DNA from: Alkalinema sp. RU_4_3
GTDB taxonomy: Bacteria; Cyanobacteriota; Cyanobacteriia; Leptolyngbyales; Leptolyngbyaceae
Length of the DNA: 41,421 bases
Direction of reading: 5' to 3'
Assembly (NCBI GenBank): GCA_012031975.1
Contig: JAAUSA010000017.1
Coordinates: forward strand, 1 to 41,421
The notes beneath the pieces were generated by a model. It saw only the letters and a list, made by a program, of their open reading frames with translations, did not search any database and had not been told where the DNA came from. Positions 9,762-18,536 of this stretch are shown here, piece by piece; positions within the stretch are counted from its first letter, which is position 1, and every line of letters begins with the position of its first letter. A program made the translations under genes and the position numbers.

Positions 9762-10448
9762 TTAGTAGGCCCCATTGTTTTTGGGAAATAAAATCACACC
9801 GATCGTACGGACAATGATCACCATATCTAGGGCCAAGTTGCGGCTACCCGCATAGAAGTTATCCATGCGAACCCTTTGGGGATAGGGAATGTCATTACGG
9901 CCCGACACCTGCCAGAGACCTGTGATCCCTGGACGAATCGTCAGTACCTTTTCGATCGCCCCCCCATAGCGCGGAAGTTCCTCCGGCACCAGGGGTCGAG
10001 GACCGACGACGCTCATGTCACCCATCAAAACGTTCCAAAACTGGGGGAACTCATCGAGGCTGGTCACCCGCAAAAACTGGCCGATCGCTGTGATACGAGG
10101 GTCTTGCTTAAGTTTAAAGTTCGCTTCAAATTCCGCCTCCAGCTCCGGGGATGCGGCCAGTAGAGCAGCAATCTGGCGATCGGCATCCACGACCATGGTG
10201 CGAAATTTGATGCAGCCAAAATGGCGGAAGTCCTTACCCACCCGCTCCTGCACATAGAAAATTGGCCCATCGGAGGTCAGGGCGATTAGTGCCGCGATCG
10301 CCGAATAAAACGGCGCGAACAAAATCAGCACCGAGAGGGAAAAGGCGACATCTCCGCAGCGTTTGATCCAACTGTGGATCCGACGTCTCGTTAAGGGCGA
10401 TCGCCCTGGGCGTTTAGGGCTAGCGGCGATGGGAGGATTAACAGACAT
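9762..10448 (-). CDS. Undecaprenyl-phosphate sugar phosphotransferase
   Basis: 228 residues from ATG 10448; a TTG five codons upstream is the alternative. After a basic N-terminus there is one hydrophobic hairpin-like segment (VAFSLSVLILFAPFYSAIAA), then the bacterial sugar transferase domain: KFRTMVVDAD, the DEFPQFWNVLMGDMSVVGPR block and GITGLWQVSGR. These enzymes transfer a sugar-1-phosphate from a nucleotide sugar to undecaprenyl phosphate at the inner leaflet, the first step of exopolysaccharide repeat-unit synthesis. This is the short form, without the four extra N-terminal helices of WbaP. It follows a GT4 glycosyltransferase gene on the same strand and precedes hpsA, so it probably starts the polysaccharide exported with the Hps system. 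Confidence 0.9.
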   Translation of the reverse strand: MSVNPPIAASPKRPGRSPLTRRRIHSWIKRCGDVAFSLSVLILFAPFYSAIAALIALTSDGPIFYVQERVGKDFRHFGCIKFRTMVVDADRQIAALLAASPELEAEFEANFKLKQDPRITAIGQFLRVTSLDEFPQFWNVLMGDMSVVGPRPLVPEELPRYGGAIEKVLTIRPGITGLWQVSGRNDIPYPQRVRMDNFYAGSRNLALDMVIIVRTIGVILFPKNNGAY

Positions 10449-10580
10449 AGAACGACTTCTCAAACGTCACACCACAAATTGTTTCTGGGGAACTAGACGC
10501 AGTCCGGAGAGTTTTGCTCCCCGAGATCGCAATCTTCCTTAACTTTATGCTTCAAGATAGTAAGCGATTTTTCTAAATAA

Positions 10581-11753
10581 TCATGGCTGGATCTGTAAAT
10601 CTCCGATCTGGCCCTGGGTTTGCCAGGTGGCGTAGGCCCGTTCGATGGCGGTTTGATAGCGCGTTTGGAAGACGGTGCGATCAAAGCTGAGGGCATGGTC
10701 CCGGATGACCTGGGGTTGGAGTTCGGGGTAGTGTTTTTCAAAGGTTTCGATCGCGCTGACCAGCGCCTGGACCGATTGCTGGGGGAACAGCAGACCCGTG
10801 GCCTCCGCACCCCACTGCCGCAGATCCCTGACTGTCTCTAGGGTGCCCCCGGAAGCGTAGGCGATCACCGGGGTACCGCAGGCCTGGGCCTCGACGGGGG
10901 CGATGCCGAAGTCCTCGTAGGCGGCATAGACGAAGGCACGGGCCTGGCCCATATATTGAGCGACGATCCCATCACTCTGCCAGCCGAGTACTTTGATATT
11001 GGGTCCAGCGAGCTGTTTGACGAGGGCAAGCTCCGGGCCACTGCCGATCACCACAAGGGGCAACTTGAGCTGATTGAAGGCTTGGACGATCAGCGGGATC
11101 TTTTTGTAGCCGACTAAACGGGCCACGGTCAGGTAGAAGTCGGCCTTGTCCGCTTGGAAGGGGAAGCGATCGGTCTCCACGGGCGGATAGATCACCTCGG
11201 CCCGGCGACGATAGGCCCGCCAGATCCGACGAGCCGTGGTTTGGGAATTGGCGATGAAGTGGTCCACTCGGTGGGCGCTGAGGCTGTCCCAGTAGCGCAG
11301 ACGGTGGAGCAGATAGCGGGTCAACAGGCCCGGCAGGCCTCGGCCCGATCGCCCGCCTAAGTACTCAAACGTCATATCCCAGGCGTAGCGCATCGGCGCA
11401 TGGCAATAGCACAGGTGAAGCTGGTCCGCCGTGGTCATAACGCCCTTGGCCACACAGTGGGAGGAGGAGAGGATCACATCGTAGGCGCGCAGATCGATTT
11501 GCTCGATCGCCAGGGGCAAAAAAGGCAGATATTTCTGCACGCCGGACTCGGCCCCAGGGAAATGCTGCATGAAGCTATGGCCGATCTTACGACCGTAGAG
11601 ATAGCTTTTGGGATTGCGGGACTCAAAATCGATCAGGGCGTAGAGGTCGGCTTCGATGAACTGGAGTATGTCCTGGACGACCAGTTCCGACCCACCCGTG
11701 GCCTTGGGGGTGAGCCATTCATGGACGAGGGCGTAGCGGAGATTGGGCAGCAT
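10581..11753 (-). CDS. GT4-family glycosyltransferase
   Basis: 390 residues, two Rossmann domains. The N-terminal acceptor domain starts YALVHEWLTPKATGGSELVV. The C-terminal nucleotide-sugar domain has VARLVGYKKI, VVIGSGPEL and the E-x7-E type motif EDFGIAPVEAQACGTPVIAY. These are soluble, retaining glycosyltransferases that extend lipid-linked oligosaccharides on the cytoplasmic face. The gene ends 132 bases before the sugar transferase and begins 15 bases after the NFACT gene, so all three may share a transcript. It is likely to add the second or a later sugar of the repeat unit; the sugar cannot be told from sequence. Confidence 0.88.
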   Translation of the reverse strand: MLPNLRYALVHEWLTPKATGGSELVVQDILQFIEADLYALIDFESRNPKSYLYGRKIGHSFMQHFPGAESGVQKYLPFLPLAIEQIDLRAYDVILSSSHCVAKGVMTTADQLHLCYCHAPMRYAWDMTFEYLGGRSGRGLPGLLTRYLLHRLRYWDSLSAHRVDHFIANSQTTARRIWRAYRRRAEVIYPPVETDRFPFQADKADFYLTVARLVGYKKIPLIVQAFNQLKLPLVVIGSGPELALVKQLAGPNIKVLGWQSDGIVAQYMGQARAFVYAAYEDFGIAPVEAQACGTPVIAYASGGTLETVRDLRQWGAEATGLLFPQQSVQALVSAIETFEKHYPELQPQVIRDHALSFDRTVFQTRYQTAIERAYATWQTQGQIGDLQIQP

Positions 11754-11768
11754 GGGGATAGGTGGATT

Positions 11769-13487
11769 TTACGGCTGGACGCGTTGGGGGGAGGCCCAGA
11801 TCACGGTTTCCTGTTTGTAGATCACCATGCCGGGTTTGGCTCCCTTGGGTTTGTACAGGTGTTTGGGACGGGTGTAAACCACGGGGGCCTGATCACTTTC
11901 GCGGGCCTTGCTGTAGAAGGCGGCTAGATCGGCGGTGAATTGTAGATCCGTCTGGTCGGCGGCGGCCCCTGGGGGGAGTTTTAATAGGACGTGGCTGCCG
12001 GGGATTTCCTGGGTGTGGAACCACAGATCGTAGTCGGTGGCACTGCGGAATGTGAGCTGATCGTTTTGGCGATTGTTGCGGCCGATCAGGATTTCGTAGC
12101 CGCTGGGGCTGTGGTATTGGCGGGGCGGGGTGGTCTCGGCCTTGCGGTCCTTGGTGCGCAGGTCGTTGCGGGGCAGGTGGCCAGCGAGGACGAGTTCGTC
12201 ACGGATTTCTTCGAGGGCGAGCAGGTCAGCTTTGGTTTGGTAGGCACCGAGCTGTTGGGTGGCGATTTGGACCTGCTCCAGGTAGGTGACTTCGGCCTGG
12301 ACCTCGGCTAAGAGGGGCTCAATAGCCTGGCGCGATCGCTTCAATTTCTGATGGCGTTTGTACAGACCCTGGGCATTTTGGATGATGGTTTTGTCAGGGG
12401 CGAGGGCAATGGTGGTGGGCTCGCCTGTGGTGAAGTCTTCTAGGGTGATGGCGGTCATGCCGGGCTTGTATTGGTGCAGGTGGGCCATCAGCAGGTCCGC
12501 CTGGTTCCGGGGCAGTTCCGACCCATCGGAGGCACTCAGGCGAGTCACAAACAGGTCGCGCTTGACGTAGAGCTTGCCCAGCAATCCCACCAGCTTCTGC
12601 TGGATCTGATGCTGCATCTGACGGTAGATCTCGCCGTCGAACTGCTGTACGTAGTAGTTCTGAATGATGGTTTGCAGCGGTTGAGGTTGCGGCGTGGGTC
12701 GAATCAAACTGTAGCCGCCGCCCTCAATGACGCTCGGACAGAACTGGCGCTGCTCCAATCGGAGCAACCACTGTTGCCATTGCTCAAACAACCGTTGCCA
12801 TTGTGTGGAGGTCATGACATTCGTCAACAGACTTGGATCAAGGTCACTCAATGTCATGAGATCACCAACAATCGACACCCCTAGCCCGCGATAGACCTGA
12901 ATCAGGGTTTTGCCAATGGGGCCTGGCACCAGATTGAGGCGTTCTTGCCAGCGATCGATCGCCTCGGACAAGCTGGGGGCCACCTGTTTTGGGCCGGGGG
13001 GAAACTCGTAGGCAGAGCCTGTCTGGACCATGCGCAGCCGGGTCTGCCGCTGGCCCACCTGGTAGGCCGCTGTGACAATCTGAAGATCCTGATTAACCAA
13101 CACCAGATTGCTGTACTTGCCCATCACTTCCATGTAGAGATGCCAGAGCACCGGGTCGCCGGGCCGCTGGGCAAACTGGAGATCCAATACCCGCTCCCAG
13201 GGCACAGGCGACTCGATCGCCACCAGGGCCAGGCTGCCCAGTTGATGCCAGACCTGGGGACCAAAGGAAAAAACCTCCGTTTGCTTGGGTGGGGCCTCGC
13301 CGATACAGATTCGGGCAGCCTGGGGATGCCAACATAGGGTGAGCCATCGCCTGCCCTGAAGTGTACGTAGGGCCAGGTATAAGGTGTAACGATCGCCCTG
13401 GTGAACCTGCTCTAGACGGGCGGGCAGGAGAATCTGCCCTAAATCTTCACGAAGGGCCAATAAAGTAGTGAAATCAACGGGCTGCAA
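11769..13487 (-). CDS. RqcH/NFACT-family ribosome quality control protein
   Basis: 572 residues using the TTG start at 13487, which gives the family N-terminus MQPVDFTTLLALREDLGQ and has GAAGG seven bases upstream. An upstream-extended frame to 13640 lacks family similarity. Domains: NFACT-N (about 1-270), a central coiled coil (around KRHQKLKRSRQAIEPLL), and NFACT-R near the C-terminus (YEILIGRNNRQNDQLTF, YDLWFHTQEIPGSHVLLK). In Bacillus, RqcH binds obstructed 50S subunits with tRNA-Ala and adds alanine tails to stalled chains. The Asp-Arg pair needed there appears here as Glu-Arg (PWERVLDLQFA). The gene is upstream of, and co-directional with, the polysaccharide genes; functional linkage is not implied. 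Confidence 0.87.
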   Translation of the reverse strand: MQPVDFTTLLALREDLGQILLPARLEQVHQGDRYTLYLALRTLQGRRWLTLCWHPQAARICIGEAPPKQTEVFSFGPQVWHQLGSLALVAIESPVPWERVLDLQFAQRPGDPVLWHLYMEVMGKYSNLVLVNQDLQIVTAAYQVGQRQTRLRMVQTGSAYEFPPGPKQVAPSLSEAIDRWQERLNLVPGPIGKTLIQVYRGLGVSIVGDLMTLSDLDPSLLTNVMTSTQWQRLFEQWQQWLLRLEQRQFCPSVIEGGGYSLIRPTPQPQPLQTIIQNYYVQQFDGEIYRQMQHQIQQKLVGLLGKLYVKRDLFVTRLSASDGSELPRNQADLLMAHLHQYKPGMTAITLEDFTTGEPTTIALAPDKTIIQNAQGLYKRHQKLKRSRQAIEPLLAEVQAEVTYLEQVQIATQQLGAYQTKADLLALEEIRDELVLAGHLPRNDLRTKDRKAETTPPRQYHSPSGYEILIGRNNRQNDQLTFRSATDYDLWFHTQEIPGSHVLLKLPPGAAADQTDLQFTADLAAFYSKARESDQAPVVYTRPKHLYKPKGAKPGMVIYKQETVIWASPQRVQP

Positions 13488-13825
13488 AGGAGTACCTTCA
13501 AGAAATGAGAGAAATTGCGAGGCAGGCAGGATTGACGAGTGTAATGCCCATCGGGTCACAACAAGGGGCAGAATCCCTAGATTTTCGTTCTTTGCACTTA
13601 GAAGGGCGACAGTTACAGTATATGCGTCTGAGCACTGCATTCCAGGAACGACGCAACTTTGCGACCAGGGATGCCGTTGCTACGTAAAGTTAAGGAAGTC
13701 TTTTGTGATACTCCCTATACTCTATAGGTAAGGTGCTTATCATTTAAGGGATGGAAGTTACTGATGCGGTCAGATTACGGTTACGTGCTCTATTTCTTCA
13801 ACCTACTGCTGCAACTTGGACCTAG
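13488..13825. other. 338-bp divergent intergenic region (rqcH-like gene / remA)
   Basis: No supportable gene. It must hold promoters for two divergent genes. A TATACT sequence at 13716-13721 could be the -10 element for remA, but no matching -35 element at normal spacing is visible. Short frames present here have no family resemblance and no ribosome binding site. Confidence 0.4.
13495..13499 (-). promoter_or_regulatory. Ribosome binding site supporting the TTG start of the RqcH-like gene
   Basis: GAAGG on the minus strand, seven bases before TTG 13487. No ATG or GTG gives the conserved family N-terminus, so this site decides the start. Confidence 0.6.
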
Positions 13826-14089
13826 ATGGATATTAGGCTTATCAACATCGGCTTTGGCAACATTGTATCGGCGAATCGCGTCATCGCGATCGTCAGCCCT
13901 GAATCCGCGCCCATCAAGCGCATTATCACCGATGCCCGTGAACGAGGGGATCTGGTGGATGCGACCTACGGCCGTCGAACGCGGGCTGTGATCATCACCG
14001 ATTCAGGACATGTTATTCTCTCTGCTATTCAACCGGAAACCGTAGCGAATCGGTTTGTGGTGAGTAAAGATAATCACGTGGATGAGTAA
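13826..14089 (+). CDS. remA: RemA-like regulator (DUF370, YlzA)
   Basis: 87 residues that match the DUF370/RemA family along the whole length ([58 protein letters not shown]). In Bacillus subtilis RemA is a ring-forming DNA-binding protein that activates extracellular matrix genes. The gene lies directly upstream of gmk, the same order as in Bacillus, and close to the exopolysaccharide and hps block. A role in controlling surface polysaccharide here is an inference from Bacillus and from location. The family has no enzymatic motif. Confidence 0.9.
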   Translation: MDIRLINIGFGNIVSANRVIAIVSPESAPIKRIITDARERGDLVDATYGRRTRAVIITDSGHVILSAIQPETVANRFVVSKDNHVDE

Positions 14090-14262
14090 CAAGTGAGGCT
14101 AGGCCAGTTTTGCCCAGGTCAGTCTTCATGCCTGCGCCTTAAAATGATTGTGCGTTTTAGGGCCAGGTTGTTGCATTTTATAGATCGGGCTAGTTGCATC
14201 TTGGTCGGCTTGGTTGGAATATAGAAGACTTCACAACCATCCAAATCTCAAGCGACGCAACC

Positions 14263-14874
14263 ATGGGCAATCATCACATTCCTCACCCAAAAGGGAATCC
14301 AGGCAAGCTGATTGTCCTGACGGGACCCAGCGGTGTGGGCAAGGGCACCTTGGTGCAGATGCTGCTGAAAAAGTATCCTGAAATCTATCTTTCTATTTCA
14401 GCCACCACCCGTAAACCCCGCGAGGGCGAGGTGGCGGGCCAGAGCTATTATTTTGTCGATCGCCCCGAGTTCGATCGCATGGTGGCCCTGGGCCAGTTGC
14501 TGGAATGGGCAGAGTTTACGGGCAATTGCTATGGGACGCCTCGGCTGCCTGTGGAGGAGCGAATCGCTCGCGGGGACTGGGTGGTCCTAGAGATAGAGTT
14601 GGAGGGGGCACGGCAGGTGCGCCAGACCTTTCCGGAGGCCTATCGGTTATTCATTCTGCCGCCTTCGATTGATGAGCTGGAAAGTCGGATCCGGGGCAGG
14701 GGCACGGAGTCTGAGGAGGCGATCTTGAAGCGGCTCGATCGGGCCAAGGCAGAAATCGATTCGGCCAATGAGTTTGACGTGCAGATTATTAATGACGATT
14801 TGGATGCGGCCTTTGGTCGGTTGGAAGTGGCGCTGTTTGCCAAGACGGCGGCGTTGAGCGGGGCGGCGGGCTGA
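14263..14874 (+). CDS. gmk: Guanylate kinase
   Basis: 203 residues from ATG 14263, which gives the usual short N-terminus before the P-loop [10 protein letters not shown]. An upstream in-frame start at 14194 would add unrelated residues. Other family signatures: [20 protein letters not shown] (GMP binding), [13 protein letters not shown], and [16 protein letters not shown] near the end. It phosphorylates GMP or dGMP with ATP in the cytoplasm, feeding GTP and (p)ppGpp pools. The stop codon overlaps the ATG of the next gene (TGATG), so translational coupling is likely. Confidence 0.95.
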   Translation: MGNHHIPHPKGNPGKLIVLTGPSGVGKGTLVQMLLKKYPEIYLSISATTRKPREGEVAGQSYYFVDRPEFDRMVALGQLLEWAEFTGNCYGTPRLPVEERIARGDWVVLEIELEGARQVRQTFPEAYRLFILPPSIDELESRIRGRGTESEEAILKRLDRAKAEIDSANEFDVQIINDDLDAAFGRLEVALFAKTAALSGAAG

Positions 14875-16794
14875 TGGTTGTTGGGGTTTGCGTAATGGTG
14901 GTGCTGCGGGGGCTGAGCTATTGGTTGCTGAGTGCCTGGCAGTATCCGGGGGAGGCTCTATCGGTTCAGGCCCTCTACCGGGCCGGAGACATGGAATATT
15001 TCCCACTGATTCAGGCCTTTGCCCAGGGTAATCTGGGGGAGATGGCGCTGCTTGATGCTCAATCGGCTCACCTGGCCTCTTTTCCGGTGGCTTCGATCGC
15101 CCTCCATGGGTTTTTCTATCGTTTGTTGGGGGTTTGGGGCCTGCCCTTGGCGGATTTGCTCACAACAGTGGCCTATTTTGTGGTCTTGGTGAAGCTGTTG
15201 GGGCTGTTTCAACTGAGGGGGTGGCTGGGTCAGGGTTTGGCACTTTTGGTGGCGAGTGGAGCCTTGAATCAGTTGGTGGCCATGGTGTCGGACCCGATTT
15301 TTGCGGGGTTGATCGCGCCCTATCAAGGGGTTTTGGGTTGGGGTTTGACAGCGATCTTGGGGGTGGCGGCGACCCTGCTGCTGGGTAAACGCGATCGCTT
15401 GGGCTGGATTTTGCTGGGATTGAGTCTGCCGATCGTATTTTCCGCCCTGCCGCTGCAGCTTTGGGGATTGCGGCTGCCCAGGCCCTTTGTGAGTGAGATT
15501 TTTTTTCCTGCTTTGTGTGGGGTTTTCGGGGCGATTGTTTTTGGGGAAGGGGAAGCTTGGCGATTGGATCGGCTTAGGTCTGGGGTTGGCGGCGCTGTTG
15601 CAGGGGGATTTTCATTCGACGGTGGTGGTGGCGATCGCCCTGGGATTGTTAGTGCTGGGGTCAATCCGCCCCCAACCCCCCAAGTTTGGGGGCTTTGAAC
15701 TGGGTGGGATAGCGGCGTTTGGGGTTAGCTTGGGTGTGGGGATTGTGCCGTTTTTGGTGCAGCGATTGAGAGAGAATCCCCAGGCGCCTGTGCGGTTGGG
15801 GGTGTTTGGGGTCGATCGCCTGTCGCCACTTTGGCTGCCGGGCTGGATACCCTATGGGATGCTGTTGGGGCTGCTGGTGTTGGCCCTGGGTCTGGTGCGA
15901 GCGGGTTTGGCGAAACGAACGGCGGTGTTTTGGTCTGTTTGGGCGTTAGCTGCCACCTTTGCCCTGCCGATTTCGACGGTGGTGCTGGGTAAGACCGTGC
16001 AGCCGTTTCAGTTCATCGATCGCTTTGAACGCGTCATTTTTCTAGCGCTCCTCGTGCTGCTGGGCAGTGGTTTGACCCTGGTTTCGCAGCGATTCAAACG
16101 GCCATCGCGCCGACTAGTGTTGCCGATCGTCCTGGCCTTGGCCCTGGCCTTCAATTTGAAGGAGATGAATGGGCTGGTTCAGGTCAAAACCCATATGCGA
16201 TCGGACTTTGCGGAGTGGGGGCAGGTGAAAGACTATCGATCGGCGTTCGATGGCCTGACCCAGGAGCTATTGAAGCCGAACTATCGCGGGGTGATGGGCA
16301 GTTTGGATCTGCAACCCTACGTCTGGTGGGTGGGGTTTCGGCAGGGCAAGTCCTTTCTGCCGCCTGCACCCTTGACGACGGTGGACGATCGCGAAATTGA
16401 GACTAGGCTGGCCCAGTTTTGTCATTTGCTAGGAATGCCTCCGGAACAGTATCTTCAGGTGATCAACCGTCGGCTAACCCAGATCTTCTGGCTGGGCCAT
16501 AACAAGCACCAAGCCTCCGGAGCCTACACCTTTGCCCCCTTGAGTGACTATACGCAGGCGGCCCAGCAGGCGATCGCCCGCACAGGCAAACTCAACTCCC
16601 AAAATGTCATCCTGCCGAAAAGTGAGCAGCGCCGCCTGATACGGGACTATATTCAGACCTCGATGATCAATTTTCCGCAGTTGGATGTGATTGTGTTGAC
16701 CCATGATGGGTTGACCGATGGACTGGAGCCGATTAGCGATCGGTTTGTGAAGGCCTATGAGAATCAGGTGTTCCAGGTGTGGGCGGTGCGATAA
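14874..16794 (+). CDS. Multi-pass membrane protein of unknown function, frameshifted as given
   Basis: Starts at ATG 14874 overlapping the gmk stop. About ten hydrophobic segments occupy the first two thirds, followed by a hydrophilic C-terminal domain of roughly 190 residues ending MINFPQLDVIVLTHDG and VKAYENQVFQVWAVR. The frame set by the start fails near 15500-15550 and continues one base later. One extra T in the T8 run at 15499-15506 would explain it, giving SEIFFLLCVGFSGRLFLGKG and about 639 residues in total. The topology resembles GT-C type membrane glycosyltransferases, but I see no diagnostic loop motif, so the function is open. Confidence 0.65.
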
Positions 16795-16863
16795 TTCCTG
16801 GGATAGAGGCGGGGGTAGGGGCGACTAGGCTAAGATCGGGGCAATGCTGTTTGTATAGGCTCC

Positions 16864-18422
16864 ATGGTTAAGACGTTTTTAGGGCTGTTCCTGGCAATCT
16901 ATGTGGGATTTGGGTTGGGCGGGGCGGCGATCGCCCAGACGGCAACCCCGACAAAACCACCCTCTATTGCGCCAACGGTGGCAGTCCCATCGCCGCCCCC
17001 GGCGAAGCCTGATAATCTAAAGCCCTATTTCGATCGCGTGGCCCAGGCCGTGCAGTCGTTTCACCTCAGTAATGGGATGAAGTTTATTGTGTTAGAGCGC
17101 CATGATGCCCCGGTGGTGTCCTTTATGCTCTACGCCGATGTGGGGGGCGTCGATGAACCCGAGGGCCAGACTGGCGTGGCCCATTTCCTAGAGCACCTGG
17201 CCTTCAAAGGGACAGAACGAATCGGCACCACGGACTATGCCAAAGAGTCGCCGCTGCTAGCCGAACAGGACAAACTGGCCGAGCAGATCGCCACCACCCC
17301 GACCCAAGCCGCCCAACTTCTCGCCCAGATCGAAAAGAGTGAGCAGCAGTCTCTGCCGTTCGTCAAACAAAATGAGTTTGGACAAATCGTCCAGCAGGCA
17401 GGCGGCGTGGGCCTGAATGCCAATACCTCCGTCGAGGCCACCCGCTATTTCTACAGCTTGCCCTCCAACAAGCTGGAGCTGTGGATGTCCCTGGAGTCCG
17501 ATCGCTTCCTTAACCCCGTCTTCCGCGAGTTCTACAAAGAGAAGGCGGTGATCCTAGAAGAGCGGCGGATGCGAACGGAGAATTCCCCGGTGGGGCAGAT
17601 GATCGAGGTGTTTCTTGCCAAAGCTTTTACAAAACATCCCTACGGAAGGCCCGTGATTGGCTCCGTGGCGGATCTGCAGGCGGTGACCCGGCCCCAGGTG
17701 CGATCGTTCTTTGACAAGTACTACGGCCCCGGCCAAATGACAGCTGTGATCGTCGGGGATGTCGATCTGGCCCAGGTGAAAACCATGGCCGATCGCTACT
17801 TCGGTCGCCTCAAGTCTAGGCCCAAGCCCCCCCAGGTGACGGTGGTGGAACCCCAGCAAACGGCAATGCGGGAGGTGAATTTGAAACTGCCCAGCCAGCC
17901 GATCTACCTAGAGGCCTACCACCGTCCCGGCATGAATCACCCTGACGCGCCTGTGTACGACGCGATCGCCGGAATCCTCAGCAGTGGCCGCAATGCCCGG
18001 CTCTATAAGTCCCTGGTGGAGGAGAAAAAGCTAGCCCTGGGGGCGGACGTGGGCAATGGTTTCCGGGGGACAAGTATCCGACCTTAATTCTGCTGGATGC
18101 AACCACGGCACCGGGCGTACCGATCGACCAGGTGGAAAAAGCCCTGCATGCAGAACTCGATCGGCTAGTGCGCGAACCCGTGACAGCGGCGGAACTCGAT
18201 CGCTACAAGAACCAATCCAAGGTAGCCTTCCTCGGTTTGTTAGATTTCAACAGCGGCATGGCCAGTACCCTCGCCGAGTATGAGGTCAAAACCGGAGACT
18301 GGCAGAACGCCTTCAAGGAGGCAGAGCAGATTGATGCGATCACCCCGGCGGATATTCAGCGGGTGGCAAAGGCAACATTCCGGCCCGAAAATCGGACGAT
18401 CGGCCGCATTTTGCCCCAATGA
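16864..18422 (+). CDS. M16 zinc metallopeptidase, active-type subunit, frameshifted as given
   Basis: ATG 16864 begins a signal peptide (FLGLFLAIYVGFGLGGAAIA-Q). The catalytic motif HFLEHLAFKG (HxxEH) is present, with a downstream glutamate in the EERRMRTEN region, and the protein continues through the RPVIGSVADLQAVTR and YYGPGQMTAVIVGDVD segments. The frame breaks at 18063-18069: TTC-CGG-GGG-ACA should read TTC-CCG-GGG-GAC, one base missing. Repair restores FPGDKYPTLILLDATTAPGV and the C-terminal lobe to TGA 18420-18422, about 519 residues. It is a periplasmic or outer-membrane-facing pitrilysin-type protease, probably paired with the next gene. Confidence 0.85.
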
Positions 18423-18441
18423 TTTCGCCCCAATGCCCCCA

Positions 18442-18465
18442 TAGGGGCGTGGTGCCCACGCCCTA
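18442..18465. repeat. GC-rich hairpin between the two M16 genes
   Basis: TAGGG(G)CGTGG-TGC-CCACGCCCTA forms a 10-bp stem with one bulged G and a 3-base loop. There is no T run after it, so it may be a REP-like intergenic palindrome or an mRNA stem rather than a classical terminator. Confidence 0.5.
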
Positions 18466-18536
18466 AATCCCAAAACCCCACAGTTCATCCAACCCCCCAT
18501 CCGATCGACCCAATTTCAAAAAGGAATGTTTGAGTT

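Noticed and set aside
13488-13640. N-terminal extension of the RqcH-like protein up to 13640
   Set aside because: The family N-terminus begins at MQPVDFTTL, and the TTG at 13487 has a ribosome binding site; the extension has no family similarity.
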